64,000 bases of DNA from Anaeramoeba ignava (taxonomy: Eukaryota; Metamonada; Anaeramoebidae): positions 65,001 to 129,000 of the forward strand of contig JAPDFW010000011.1 in the NCBI GenBank assembly GCA_028826165.1. Reading direction: 5' to 3'. Position 1 is the first letter of the stretch; each line of letters starts with the position of its first letter. The position numbers and the translations under genes are program-made. Below the pieces are notes generated by a model that worked only from the letters and a program-made list of their open reading frames with translations, did not search any database and had not been told where the DNA came from. This document shows positions 1-14,364 of this stretch, piece by piece.

Positions 1-133
1 AATTAAAATTAAAATTAAAATTAAAAATTAAAATTAAAATTAAAATTAAAATTAAAATTAAAATTAAAATTAAAATTAAAATTAAAATTAAAATTAAAAT
101 TAAAATTAAAATTAAAATTAAAATTAAATTTTA
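1..133. repeat. (AAAATT)n intronic hexanucleotide repeat
   Basis: About 20 near-perfect copies of a TTAAAA-type hexamer, one copy carrying an extra A. It is read as the tail of an intron of the OSBP-type gene because it ends in an acceptor just before the first recognisable exon. Confidence 0.9.
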
Positions 134-960
134 TTCTTTAAAGATGTGAAATTAACTTTACTCCACATTCATCTGGATTTTTTAAGAGCATTTTTGGAAA
201 AGGAAATAAAAAACCTACAGATTTTTTTGAAGGAGATATCATTAAAACAACTAAATCAACAAAAGATAATCAAGAAATTGAAACAACAGAGAAATTATGC
301 CATATTCAAGGAAGTTGGCTTGGAAAGATTGATTTTGATGATCAAACGTATCAATATTTATAAATTTATAAATTTATAACTTCAAAATTGGAAAATTTAA
401 ATTCAAAAAAAAACTTTTCAAAATAAATTTTAAATTTAAAAAAATAAAGCTATTTTTCAGTAAATGATAAATTTCCAAAATTTAAACCAATCCCAGTTGA
501 TAAACCATTACCATCAGATTCACGTTATAGAGATGATTTAATTGCATTAAAAAAACAAAATTTAAAAGAAGCAGCAAAATATCAATATAAATATTTAAAA
601 TATAAATATAAATATAAATATAAATATAAATATAAATATAAATATAAATATAAATATAAATATAAATATAAATATAAATATAAATATAAATATAAATATA
701 AATATAAATACAAATATAATTATCAATATAAATATTTATTTCCTTGACATTTTTTATCTACAGCTAAGCATAAATTAGAAGAAATCCAAAGAAGAGACCG
801 AAAATTAAGAAGAGAATATCATCCAAATGATTCTCAAAAAGAAATTCAAGCAATAGTTATTGATCATCCAACTGAAGAGAATTATGAAGAATTAGAAAAA
901 GAAGCAATGAAATATGTTAAAGAGGAAGATAAAAAAAAGAAACAAAACAAAAAGAAATAA
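1..960 (+). CDS. Oxysterol-binding protein-related protein, 3' part
   Basis: Only the C-terminal part lies in the window. Exons read 144-347, 450-~597 and 764-960 (TAA). The first encodes a CEINFTPHS...HIQGSWLGKIDF stretch, typical of the late ORD beta-barrel of OSBP/ORP lipid exchangers. The second has LPSDSRYRDDLIAL and the third KHKLEEIQRRDRKLRREY; together they form the conserved DSR(Y/F)RxD...A...K..LEE(I/K)QR ending of the family. Bases 1-143 are intron ending in TTTAAAG. The intron at 348-449 is GT-AG. The next gap (~598-763) has AG but no GT anywhere (see findings). The family moves sterol or PI4P between membranes at contact sites. The 5' end, and any PH domain, lie outside the window. 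Confidence 0.85.
580..738. repeat. (TATAAA)n tract flanked by an 18-bp direct repeat
   Basis: About 20 TATAAA units are flanked by the same 18-bp word (TATCAATATAAATATTTA) at 580-597 and 721-738. The tract sits exactly where the OSBP-type gene needs a splice donor, and no GT is present. Confidence 0.9.
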
Positions 961-1160
961 ATCAATTAATCAAAAAGAAAAATCAAAAAGAAAATTCAAA
1001 AATTTTAATCAATTTTAATCAATTTTAATCAATTCCATTTTCATTCTTAAAAAGAAAAATTCTTTAACAAATGAAAGAAAAGAATAACAAAAATAACAAT
1101 AAATTTTTTTTTTTAAAACAAAAAACAATAAAAACACAAAAAAAACTTTTTCAATTTGAA
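961..1160. other. Intergenic, OSBP to Noc1
   Basis: 200 bp after the OSBP stop. (AATTTTAATC)n at 1001-1032 and A/T runs; no gene is seen. Confidence 0.6.
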
Positions 1161-1207
1161 ATTCATTTTTTTCATTTTTTTTCATTTTTTTCATTTTTTT
1201 TCATTTA
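1161..1207 (+). promoter_or_regulatory. TTTTTTCATTTTTT initiator-like cluster upstream of Noc1
   Basis: Five TTCATTTTTT words lie 6-52 bp before the ATG at 1213. The same TCA-in-T-tract word is found within about 100 bp of nearly every start codon in the window. I infer a core promoter/initiator element; there is no experimental support here. Confidence 0.45.
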
Positions 1208-1212
1208 AATAA

Positions 1213-4200
1213 ATGTCAACTGAAAAAGATCAAGTATTTTTAATTTATAATTTTTAATTTTTTAAATTCAAATTCATTCCTTAAAAAAATTTTTTTTTCT
1301 TTAAAGAATTTAAAAAATGAAGTAAAAAATTTTATGAATTCAATTGGAATAAATCAAAAATCAAAATCAGAAACAAAAAAACCAAGAAACAACAACATAA
1401 AAAACAACAACAGCAGAAACAGAAACAGACAAAAAAAAGAAATGAATCAAAAACAAGAAAAAACGATAATAATGGAAAAATTAGTAAAAGAAATTTGAAT
1501 TGAATTAAATTAAATTTGAATTAAATTTGAATTAAAATTAAAAATCTTTTTTAATTTAATTTAGCAAGAAGGAAATCGATGGAATACAATTTGGAAACTA
1601 CTTCTTGTTCTTCCAGAAAAAACAGAACAAGAAGAAAATGATGAAAATAAAGAAAATAATATAAATTTAGAAAAAGTCAATGAATTAAAAAATCAAGCAA
1701 AAGAATTACTTGAAAAAGAAATTGAAAAACAAAAAAAATGTAAATTAAATTTATAATTAAAATTAAAATTAAAATTAAAATTAAAGGATGAACTTTGGAA
1801 AATAATCATTTGAATAATTTTAGATACAAAAACTGGAGATGGAAAATGGCTTCATTCTATTATGAAAAAAGGAACACTTTCTGATAGATATGCCGCAATG
1901 TCTCTTTATATTCAACAAAATCCTATTCATTCAATTCATACTCTTCAGCAAATGATTTCTCACTCTCTGAATAAGGAAAGAAGAGAGAAAGATATTGCAA
2001 TTATTTATCTTAGAGACTTGTTCCTGTTGATTTTGTTACCCGATGAGAAGCTTACTTTTTTTGAAGACCAGCCGTTAAAGCATTTAATAAATCAAAGAGA
2101 GGATATTTTAAAAATCCAAAAAATTCCAAGAAGAAAAAAGCTTCAAGACGAAGAGAAATTGCAAAATAAATTGGATGAACTTGATTCTGTTTTAATTCTT
2201 TGGATATTTGAAGATGCTCTCAAAAGATGCTATCAAGAATATCTTCAAGCTTTGGAGGTTTGATTAAAAAAATTAAAATTAAAATTTAAAATTAAATTTA
2301 AAATTAATTTTTGCGAAATAGAAAATATCTCATGATACAGTTGAGCATTTCAAAAAATCAGCAATTAAAACAATTTTTGATTTATTAGTGGCAAAACCAG
2401 AAAAAGAAGATCTTTTACTTTGTTTACTAGTTAATAAATTGGTGTGTGATTTATTGATTGATTTATTGATTAATTAATTAATTAAATATTTTAAACAAGA
2501 ATTTTTTAAAATTTAAAATTCAAAATTCAAAATTATTATTGTTAGGGAGATACAAACAGAAAAATATGTTCAACAGTGGGTATTTTATTAAAAAAATTAA
2601 TCAAAAAGCATCAAGGAATGAAAAGTTTTGTAATTCAAGAAGTTCACAATTTAATATTCAAACCAAATGTTCCAGAAAGAGCGCAGTAAATAACATTTTA
2701 TATTGAAAAGATTTTATATTGAAAAAATTATTTAAATTTATTTAAAATTATTAAAGATATTTTGGGGTTGTTTGTTTAAGTCAGATTGATCTGAAATCTT
2801 ATGAAGAAGAACTTGCAAATAAAATGGTAGAATCTTTTCTTTTATTATTTAAATCACTAATAGCAAAAAAAGAATTGGAAACAAGAATGCTTAGCGCAAT
2901 ATTAACAGGAATTAACAAAGCATTCGAATTTACTGATTTTGAAGATGAAATGTATATTTAACAAAAAAAGGATTTGAAAAAAAACAAAATGTTTTTAAAT
3001 TAAATTAAATTAAATTAAATTAAATTAAAAAAAGATATAAAGAACATATGAATACTCTCTTCAAAATTACTCATGTTCCAAATTTTAACATTAAAATTCA
3101 AGCACTGATCCTCATTTCTCATGTTGTTTCAAGAAAATCTGTAAATCATAACAACACATTGTTTTAAAAAAAAAAAGAAATTTATTTTGATTTATAAATA
3201 TTTTAGGAATCAACTGATAGATTTTATAGAACTTTATATGAAGCATTATTAGCACCAGAATTAAACACATCAAGCAAACACACATTATTTTTAAATCTTC
3301 TTTATAAATCACTTAAAAATGATACTTCTTTCCCACGTATTTCTGCTTTTGTGAAGCGATTACTTCAATCTTGTTGTCACAAATCACCATCATTTATTTG
3401 TGGAGCATTGTTTTTAATTTCGGAAATTGCGAAATTACAACCAAGATTAAAAGGTTTAATTACTTCTCCTGAAAATGAATCTTTTCACGAAGAAAAATTC
3501 CAAGATGTGGATAAATTTGAATCAAATCAAGAAAACGAAGAAGAAAACAAGAAAAATATAATAGGATATGATCCAATCAAACATAATCCTTTATATGTAA
3601 AAGCAGAACTAACATCTATTTGGGAATTAGTAAATTTTATATACACACAAAAAAATATAATTATAAATATAAATAGAAAGATATTAATATTTTTTGCTAA
3701 AATTTAGACAATATTCCAAAAACATTATCATCCTTCAGTTCGTGCTTTTGCTCAAACTCTTTTGGATGGAAAGGAAATTCGATATAAAGGCGATCCTCTT
3801 GTTGATTTTAAATTAATTACATTTTTGGATAGATTGGCTTTTAAAAAACCGAAAAAACCGAAAAATGCCAAAAATGATGAAGAGCAAGAAAATCAAAATC
3901 AAAATCAAAATCAAAATCAAAATCAAAAATTTCAGATCCAAAAATTTTAGATCCAAAAATTTTAGTTGAAAAGAAAAAAGAAGAAGTTCCATCAAATGAT
4001 TTATTTTTATATCATTATTTGAAACAAAAAAAAGAAAGAGATCTTCAAATTCAAATGAAGAGAGAAAAAAATAAGAAGAGGAAAAAAGAATTAGAAGATG
4101 ATTTAGATATTGAATCAGATTTAGAATCAGATTTAGAATCAGATATTGAATCAGATATTGAATCAGATTTAGATTTAGAAAAGAAAACAAATATTGATTT

Positions 4201-4522
4201 TTTAAAAAAAGATAAAATGAATCAATTTGATGATCATTTAGATGAATTGAATTCAAGTGATTCAGAGAATTTTTCTTTGAATGAACAAGAAGAAATTCAA
4301 AGTTCATCAAAATCAATTTATGCTCCTTTAGAAGATTATCATAGAATTGTTGAAGATGTTAAAAAAAATCCAAAAAATATTAAGAAATATCGAAATCAAA
4401 CATTTAAAACAATACAACCAATAAAACAACCAATAAAACAACCAATAAAACAAACAAGAAAACAACCAATAAAACAACCAATAAAACAACAAAGAAAAGG
4501 AAGAAATAAGAATAAAAATTAA
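1213..4522 (+). CDS. Noc1/MAK21/CEBPZ ribosome-biogenesis factor
   Basis: A split gene with exons 1213-1233, 1307-1483, 1565-1739, 1824-2257, 2322-2441, 2546-2685, 2757-2951, 3035-3140, 3207-3629 and 3708-4522; all nine introns are GT-AG and the phases match. Diagnostic CBF/Mak21 segments are GDGKWLHSIMKKGTLSDRYAA, LLPDEKLTFFEDQPL and HPSVRAFAQTLLDG followed by YKGDPLVDFKLITFLDR. The Noc1-Noc2 complex acts in the nucleolus and nucleoplasm on pre-60S export. The tail is acidic (SDLESD repeats) and then lysine-rich. In the last exon the frame breaks near 3925-3929: one more A in that A5 run would join the QNQN stretch to DPKILVEKKKEEVPSND, which matches the family. The start is the first ATG after the T-rich motif and gives a 7-codon exon. 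Confidence 0.9.
3884..3929 (+). repeat. (AAAATC)n QN-coding hexamers with a frame break
   Basis: Hexamers encode QNQNQN in Noc1 and end in AAAAATTTCAG. Directly after comes a 15-bp word (ATCCAAAAATTTTAG) twice in tandem, at about 3936-3965. The reading frame changes here without any GT donor. Confidence 0.75.
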
Positions 4523-4831
4523 AATAAAAATTAAACTAAAATTAAAATAAATTAAAATAAAAATTAAAATTAAAACTAAAACAGAAATTAGAAATTTAAA
4601 TAAAAATAAAAATTAAAATTAAAGGAAATTTGGTTTTTAATTTTGGAAATTAAAATTGAATTAAAATTGAATTAAAATTAAAATTGAATTAAAATCGAAT
4701 TAAAATTGAATTAAAATTAAAATTAAAATTAAAATTAAAATTAAAAATTGAATTAAAATTAAAATTAAAATTGAATTAAAATTGAATTAAAATTGAATTA
4801 AAATTAAAATTGGATTGAATTAAAATGGAAT
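4523..4831. repeat. AATTAAAATTG-rich spacer
   Basis: Low-complexity mix of AAAATT and AAAATTG units between the converging 3' ends of Noc1 and BTB-TLDc copy A. No gene is seen. The matching spacer of the second duplicate is 7809-8117 with different unit numbers. Confidence 0.85.
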
Positions 4832-6586
4832 TTAATTGTGTGATTCAGCCTTCTTTAAAGATTTCCCAAAAACTTGAAGATCAATTACTTTATGTCGATT
4901 TTGAGAATAAAACTCAGCCATCCTGTTTTTGGTTGATTGTTTTTCTGCAGGATTCTCATTAGAAGTTTCTTCTGCCCATTTATCCCAAAAACGGTATCCA
5001 GAAGGGAAGCTAGACATTGGTGTTCCATCATTATGTAGAAGAGAAATAGGCAAGTATTCAGAACCCCAATTAGTTGTGCAAACCTTAAGATTACTGGAAA
5101 TACCAAAATCGTAATCACCAAAAATAGGGCCATAAGTTCGAGAATAAAGAAGAGCTTGAGGATTGCCTTTGTTATGTTCTCTTTGAACAAGTCTGAGAAA
5201 GCAAAAGTCTTTGAGAGAGCCTGATTTGAGTCTTGTTTTTTGCTTTTTGATAATTTTTGTGTTTTGACTATCTTTAGTTCCTGTCCGAAGTTTGGTGTAG
5301 AGAATCGCAATGAATGAGTTTGTATCATTAATTCGGAAAGTATTCTCATCGTTGAAATAGTCAGATGTTGAATACGCAAATATAGTGTCATCATTCTCTG
5401 TTGTGACAACAACGAACCAGCTTCCTTCGATGTTTTTGCATCTTTCATGAAGCTCGCTAATTGACCAACCATGTAAACTTGTTGAAAATGCCAGTTTGTA
5501 ATTGCCAAAGTTTTCTTTGACTTGGAAAATATTATTCTTTGAAAGCTCTTCCAGAACCTCATCCAAATATTTGTAGTTATAGATTTTTTCTTTGCTTGGG
5601 TTTGATTTGGGTGTGAATTTTATTTCAGGATCAAATTTTCGAGATTCAAAATTAAAATCTGTTCTTTTTTTCTTAATTTCATCCATTATGTCGGTTTGTC
5701 TTTTCTTTTGCTTATCGTTTTCTTCCTTATTTCCCGATTGTGTTGAGATCCAGGGAAGAAGATTGAGCGCATTCGAGTATTTCTCAAAATCTTGAATTTC
5801 ATCTTTGATAAAGTCAAAATTAAAAGAACGAAGAACTTCAAGTTCGTTTTTTGACATCAAACCAAAACGGATTTTTTTATAGTACTTTTTGAGGAATTCA
5901 TAAGCCTTTTCTGGTACAATTCGTGTGCGTTTTCTTGAAATGTTTTTATACGGTTTTCCGTTTTTGTCTGATTTACAAATGGAAAAATTAACAAGAAGCA
6001 AAAGAAGATCTGACTCTGAATTTAGATTCAAGTTGTCGCTTTCAAAGATGTGAGCAATAATATCCTCGCCAAGTTTATAAATTTGTTTGCGATTATTATA
6101 GATCAAATGAGACAAATTATTCTGGAGAAAAGTCATCAAAGCTGGGAAAAGCACTTCGTTTTTTTTAACCCAACTATTTTGGAGATATTCAAGTACGTTT
6201 TCTGTTGTGAGTGATTCTTGGATAAAATCTTCGCACCAAAACTCCAGTTGTTGATTGTTTTCTAGTATTTCGATCGCCCTTATAATTTCCTCAATATTCT
6301 CTTCCGTTATTTCAATTTCTCCTGTGTAAATGTAGTTGATTATATCATCTCCTGTTTTTCGTGATATTTTACTTAAATCTATTTTGATTTCATCGTTTGA
6401 TTTTTCGTCTGCGTTGTTAATAAGCTCAGGACACTGAAAACGTAAGAATTCTTTGTGAATTTTTACTTCTGTTTCTTTTTTTTCTCCTTCTTTGAGTTTT
6501 ACTATTACTGTTGGATTGCCTAAACTTCTTTCACGAATTGAACGGAAATCATTTGCAAGATCAATTAAATTAATTTGGCTTTGCAT
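4832..6586 (-). CDS. BTB-TLDc domain protein, copy A
   Basis: Intronless, 584 aa. The N-terminal BTB/POZ domain (about 20-115) shows VKIHKEFLRFQCPEL and DIINYIYTGEIEI. A BACK-like helical part follows to about 270, then a charged linker and a C-terminal TLDc domain (about 350-570) with LAFSTSLHGWSISELHERC, GSWFVVVTTENDDTIFAYS and a YDFGISSNL...TNWGSEYLP ending. BTB proteins often recruit substrates to cullin-3 ligases, and TLDc domains bind V-ATPase or act in oxidative defence; the job of this combination is not established. It shares a 151-bp spacer with USP exon 1 of copy A, reading the other way. Its codons are less AT-biased than its neighbours'. Copy B is nearly identical. Confidence 0.92.
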   Translation of the reverse strand: MQSQINLIDLANDFRSIRERSLGNPTVIVKLKEGEKKETEVKIHKEFLRFQCPELINNADEKSNDEIKIDLSKISRKTGDDIINYIYTGEIEITEENIEEIIRAIEILENNQQLEFWCEDFIQESLTTENVLEYLQNSWVKKNEVLFPALMTFLQNNLSHLIYNNRKQIYKLGEDIIAHIFESDNLNLNSESDLLLLLVNFSICKSDKNGKPYKNISRKRTRIVPEKAYEFLKKYYKKIRFGLMSKNELEVLRSFNFDFIKDEIQDFEKYSNALNLLPWISTQSGNKEENDKQKKRQTDIMDEIKKKRTDFNFESRKFDPEIKFTPKSNPSKEKIYNYKYLDEVLEELSKNNIFQVKENFGNYKLAFSTSLHGWSISELHERCKNIEGSWFVVVTTENDDTIFAYSTSDYFNDENTFRINDTNSFIAILYTKLRTGTKDSQNTKIIKKQKTRLKSGSLKDFCFLRLVQREHNKGNPQALLYSRTYGPIFGDYDFGISSNLKVCTTNWGSEYLPISLLHNDGTPMSSFPSGYRFWDKWAEETSNENPAEKQSTKNRMAEFYSQNRHKVIDLQVFGKSLKKAESHN

Positions 6587-6737
6587 TTGTTTTGTAAAAA
6601 AAAATGAATTTTTATTTTTCCTTTTTTTTTTCCTTTTTTTTTTCTTCTTTTTTTTTAATTATTTTTCTTCTTTTTTTTTTTCATTTTTTTTTTCATTTTT
6701 TAAAATAATAATAAAAAATAATTATTAAAATAAGAAA
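6587..6737. promoter_or_regulatory. Divergent promoter spacer, duplicate A
   Basis: 151 bp between the ATG of BTB-TLDc A (minus) and the ATG of the USP-derived fragment (plus). Pure T/A tracts carry TTCATTTTTTTTTTCATTTTTT near 6679-6702. The length and composition match four other head-to-head spacers here. Confidence 0.5.
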
Positions 6738-7808
6738 ATGACACAAAATCCTTATAATTCTAATAATTCCAATAATTTTGGTAAAATTTAAAATTTAAAA
6801 TTAAAATTAAAATTAAATTTAAAATTAAAAACATAAAAATTTAAAACATAAAAAGGAAATTTCTCTCAACAAAGTTTTCAAACAAGTAAAGTTTATTATT
6901 ATTATTATTCTTATTATTTTTATTTATATTATTTTTATTTTTATTCTTCAATTAAATTTTTGTTTTGGATTAAATTACTTTTATATAGACCAAACAATTC
7001 CTCAAAATTTAGCAGGTTAATTTTATTTTTATTAAATAAATTCAAAATTAAACTTAAAATTAAAATTAAAAAATTTTAGATCCAAAAATTTTAGTTGAAA
7101 AGAAAAAAGAAGAAGTTCCATCAAATGATTTATTTTTATATCATTATTTGAAACAAAAAAAAAGAAAGAGATCTTCAAATTCAAATGAAGAGAGAAAAAA
7201 ATAAGAAGAGGAAAAAAGAATTAGAAGATTATTTAGATTTAGATTTAGATTTAGATTCAGATTTAGAATCAGATATTGAATCAGATTTAGAATCAGATTT
7301 AGAATCAGATTTAGATTCAGATTTAGATTCAGATTTAGATTCAGATTTAGATTCAGATTTAGATTCAGATTTAGATTCAGATATTGAATCAGATTTAGAT
7401 TCAGATTTAGATTTAGATTTAGATTTAGATATTGAATCAGATTTAGATTCAGATTTAGAATCAGATATTGAATCAGATTTAGATTTAGAAAAGAAAACAA
7501 ATATTGATTTTTTAAAAAAAGATAAAATGAATCAATTTGATGATCATTTAGATGAATTGAATTCAAGTGATTCAGAGAATTTTTCTTTGAATGAACAAGA
7601 AGAAATTCAAAGTTCATCAAAATCAATTTATGCTCCTTTAGAAGATTATCATAGAATTGTTGAAGATGTTAAAAAAAATCCAAAAAATATTAAGAAATAT
7701 CGAAATCAAACATTTAAAACAATACAACCAATAAAACAACCAATAAAACAAACAAGAAAACAACCAATAAAACAACAAAGAAAAGGAAGAAATAAGAATA
7801 AAAATTAA
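6738..7808 (+). pseudogene. Chimeric fragment: USP 5' exons joined to Noc1 tail
   Basis: This sits at the tandem duplication junction. Three exons match the start of the downstream USP gene: 6738-6780 (MTQNPYNSNNSNNF), 6856-6885 and 6989-7015, with GT-AG introns. The next acceptor does not lead to the USP core but to a copy of the Noc1 last exon (about 7080-7808). The phase fits: exon 3 leaves one G and the acceptor supplies AT, giving GAT CCA AAA ATT TTA GTT GAA in the Noc1 frame. Downstream, an A-run is 9 long (7155-7163) against 8 in intact Noc1, so the frame ends about 30 codons into the tail. The acidic (D/S)(L/I) repeat is longer than in Noc1. No catalytic residues are present. It may be transcribed; a complete function is unlikely. 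Confidence 0.75.
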
Positions 7809-8117
7809 AATTAAAATTAAAATTAAAATTAAAATTAAAACTAAAACTAAAACAGAAATTAGAAATTTAAATAAAAATAAAAATTAAAATTAAAGGAAAT
7901 TTGGTTTTTAATTTTGGAAATTAAAATTGAATTAAAATTGAATTAAAATTGAATTAAAATTAAAATTAAAATTAAAATTGAATTAAAATTAAAATTGAAT
8001 TAAAATTAAAATTGAATTAAAATTAAAATTAAAATTGAATTAAAATTGAATTAAAATTGAATTAAAATTGAATTAAAATTGAATTAAAATTAAAATTGGA
8101 TTGAATTAAAATGGAAT
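7809..8117. repeat. AATTAAAATTG-rich spacer, duplicate B
   Basis: Counterpart of 4523-4831. It has the same unit types in different numbers, lying between the Noc1-tail copy and the 3' end of BTB-TLDc B. No gene is seen. Confidence 0.85.
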
Positions 8118-9872
8118 TTAATTGTGTGATTCAGCCTTCTTTAAAGATTTCCCAAAAACTTGAAGATCAATTACTTTATGTCGATTTTGAGAATAAAACT
8201 CAGCCATCCTGTTTTTGGTTGATTGTTTTTCTGCAGGATTCTCATTAGAAGTTTCTTCTTCCCATTTATCCCAGAAACGGTATCCAGAAGGGAAGTTAGA
8301 CATTGGTGTTCCATCATTATGTAGAAGAGAAATAGGCAAGTATTCAGAACCCCAATTAGTTGTGCAAACCTTAAGATTGCTAGAAATACCAAAATCGTAA
8401 TCACCAAAAATAGGGCCATAAGTTCGAGAATAAAGAAGAGCTTGAGGATTGCCTTTATTATGTTCTCTTTGAACAAGTCTGAGAAAGCAAAAGTCTTTGA
8501 GAGAGCCTGATTTGAGTCTGGTTTTTTGCTTTTTGATAATTTTTGTGTTTTGACTATCTTTAGTTCCTGTCCGAAGTTTGGTGTAGAGAATCGCAATGAA
8601 TGAGTTTGTATCATTAATTCGGAAAGTATTCTCATCGTTGAAATAGTCAGATGTTGAATACGCAAATATAGTGTCATCATTCTCTGTTGTGAAAACAACG
8701 AACCAGCTTCCTTCGATGTTTTTGCATCTTTCATGAAGCTCGCTAATTGACCAACCATGTAAACTTGTTGAAAATGCCAGTTTGTAATTGCCAAAGTTTT
8801 CTTTGACTTGGAAAATATTATTCTTTGAAAGATCTTCTAGAACCTCATCCAAATATTTGTAGTTATAGATTTTTTCTTTGCTTGGGTTTGATTTGGGTGT
8901 GAATTTTATTTCGGGATCAAATTTTCGAGATTCAAAATTAAAATCTGTTCTTTTTTTCTTAATTTCATCCATTATGTCGGTTTGTCTTTTCTTTTGCTTA
9001 TCGTTTTCTTCCTTATTTCCCGATTGTGTTGATATCCAGGGAAGAAGATTGAGCGCATTCGAGTATTTCTCAAAATCTTGAATCTCATCTTTGATAAAGT
9101 CAAAATTAAAAGAACGAAGAACTTCAAGTTCGTTTTTTGACATCAAACCAAAACGGATTTTTTTATAGTACTTTTTGAGGAATTCATAAGCCTCTTTTGG
9201 TACAATTCGTGTGCGTTTTCTTAAAATGTTTTTATAAACTTTCCCGTTTTTGTTTGATTTATAAATGGAAAAATTAACAAGAAGCAAAAGAAGATCTGAC
9301 TCTGAATTTAGATTCAAGTTGTCGCTTTCAAAGATGTAAGAGATGATATCCTCGCTAAGTTTACAAATTTGTTTGTAATGACTATAGATCAAATGAGACA
9401 AATTATTCTGGAGAAAAGTCATCAAAGCTGGGAAAAGCACTTCGTTTTTTTTAACCCAATTATTTTGGAGATATTCAAGTACGTTTTCTGTTGTGAGTGA
9501 TTCTTGGATAAAATCTTCGCACCAAAACTCCAGTTGTTGATTGTTTTCTAGTATTTTGATCGCCCTTATAATTTCCCCAATGTTCTCTTCCGTTATTTCA
9601 ATTTCTCCTGTGTAAATGTAGTTGATTATATCCTCTCCTGTTTTTCGTGATATTTTACTTAAATCTATTTTGATTTCATCGTTTGATTTTTCGTCTCCTT
9701 TGTTAATAAGCTCAGGACACTGAAAACGTAAGAATTCTTTGTGAATTTTTACTTCTGTTTCTTTTTTTTCTTCTTCTTTGAGTTTTACTATTACTGTTGG
9801 ATTGCCTAAACTTCTTTCACGAATTGAACGGAAATCATTTGCAAGATCAATTAAATTAATTTGGCTTTGCAT
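8118..9872 (-). CDS. BTB-TLDc domain protein, copy B
   Basis: Intronless, 584 aa, the same domain order as copy A: BTB about 20-115, BACK-like to about 270, TLDc about 350-570. Differences are substitutions only and cluster in the BTB-BACK half: for example, the IYNNRKQIYKLGEDIIAHIF segment of A reads IYSHYKQICKLSEDIISYIF here. The TLDc half is almost unchanged. Both frames are fully open, so both copies may be functional. Uneven divergence could reflect selection on the recruiting half or partial gene conversion of the TLDc half. It stands 154 bp head-to-head with the complete USP gene. Confidence 0.92.
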   Translation of the reverse strand: MQSQINLIDLANDFRSIRERSLGNPTVIVKLKEEEKKETEVKIHKEFLRFQCPELINKGDEKSNDEIKIDLSKISRKTGEDIINYIYTGEIEITEENIGEIIRAIKILENNQQLEFWCEDFIQESLTTENVLEYLQNNWVKKNEVLFPALMTFLQNNLSHLIYSHYKQICKLSEDIISYIFESDNLNLNSESDLLLLLVNFSIYKSNKNGKVYKNILRKRTRIVPKEAYEFLKKYYKKIRFGLMSKNELEVLRSFNFDFIKDEIQDFEKYSNALNLLPWISTQSGNKEENDKQKKRQTDIMDEIKKKRTDFNFESRKFDPEIKFTPKSNPSKEKIYNYKYLDEVLEDLSKNNIFQVKENFGNYKLAFSTSLHGWSISELHERCKNIEGSWFVVFTTENDDTIFAYSTSDYFNDENTFRINDTNSFIAILYTKLRTGTKDSQNTKIIKKQKTRLKSGSLKDFCFLRLVQREHNKGNPQALLYSRTYGPIFGDYDFGISSNLKVCTTNWGSEYLPISLLHNDGTPMSNFPSGYRFWDKWEEETSNENPAEKQSTKNRMAEFYSQNRHKVIDLQVFGKSLKKAESHN

Positions 9873-10026
9873 TTGTTTTGTAAAAAAAAATGAATTTTTA
9901 TTTTTCCTTTTTTTTTTCCTTTTTTTTTTCTTCTTTTTTTTATTTAATTATTTTTCTTCTTTTTTTTTTTCATTTTTTTTTTCATTTTTTTAAAATAATA
10001 AAAAAAAAAATTATTAAAATAAGAAA
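9873..10026. promoter_or_regulatory. Divergent promoter spacer, duplicate B
   Basis: 154 bp between BTB-TLDc B (minus) and the USP gene (plus), nearly identical to 6587-6737. It contains TTTTTTCATTTTTTTTTTCATTTTTT near 9961-9990. Confidence 0.5.
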
Positions 10027-14043
<4,017 letters not shown>

Positions 14044-14364
14044 AATTTCCAATTTCAATTTAAAAAAAAAAAACAAAACGAAATAAGGAAATTAATTAAT
14101 TAATTGATTAGTTCCTTTTTTTTTTTCATTTCTTTTTTCATTTGAATAAATGGAATAATTAAATCAAGGTTTAAAAAAAATTTTCGAAATGAAAAATTTT
14201 GCTTCTTTCTTCTTTCTTCTTTCTTCTTTTTTTTTTAGATAGTTAAAAAAAATTGAAAAAAAAAAATTATTTTTTTTTACTAATAATTATTTTATCATTT
14301 TTTTTCTTTTTCTTTTTCTCTTTTCTTTTTAAATTAAATTATAATTTTAAAGAAATTTTCATAA
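14044..14364. promoter_or_regulatory. Intergenic, T- and A-rich, upstream of SAPS gene
   Basis: 321 bp with no gene. It contains TTTTTTTTCATTTCTTTTTTCATTTG near 14118-14143, ATTTTGCTTC at 14197, and ATCATTTTTTTTC at 14294, then TTTTCATAA just before the ATG at 14365. These resemble the shared upstream motif. Confidence 0.4.

Noticed and set aside
3955-4522. Intron between the QN tract and the Noc1 tail.
   Set aside because: No GT lies upstream in the exon, and a one-base A-run change restores the frame with family-like sequence, so a frame break is the simpler reading.
4885-5562. Minus-strand ORFs inside the BTB-TLDc genes and plus-strand ORFs across them.
   Set aside because: Shadows of the 584-aa frames with no recognisable features.
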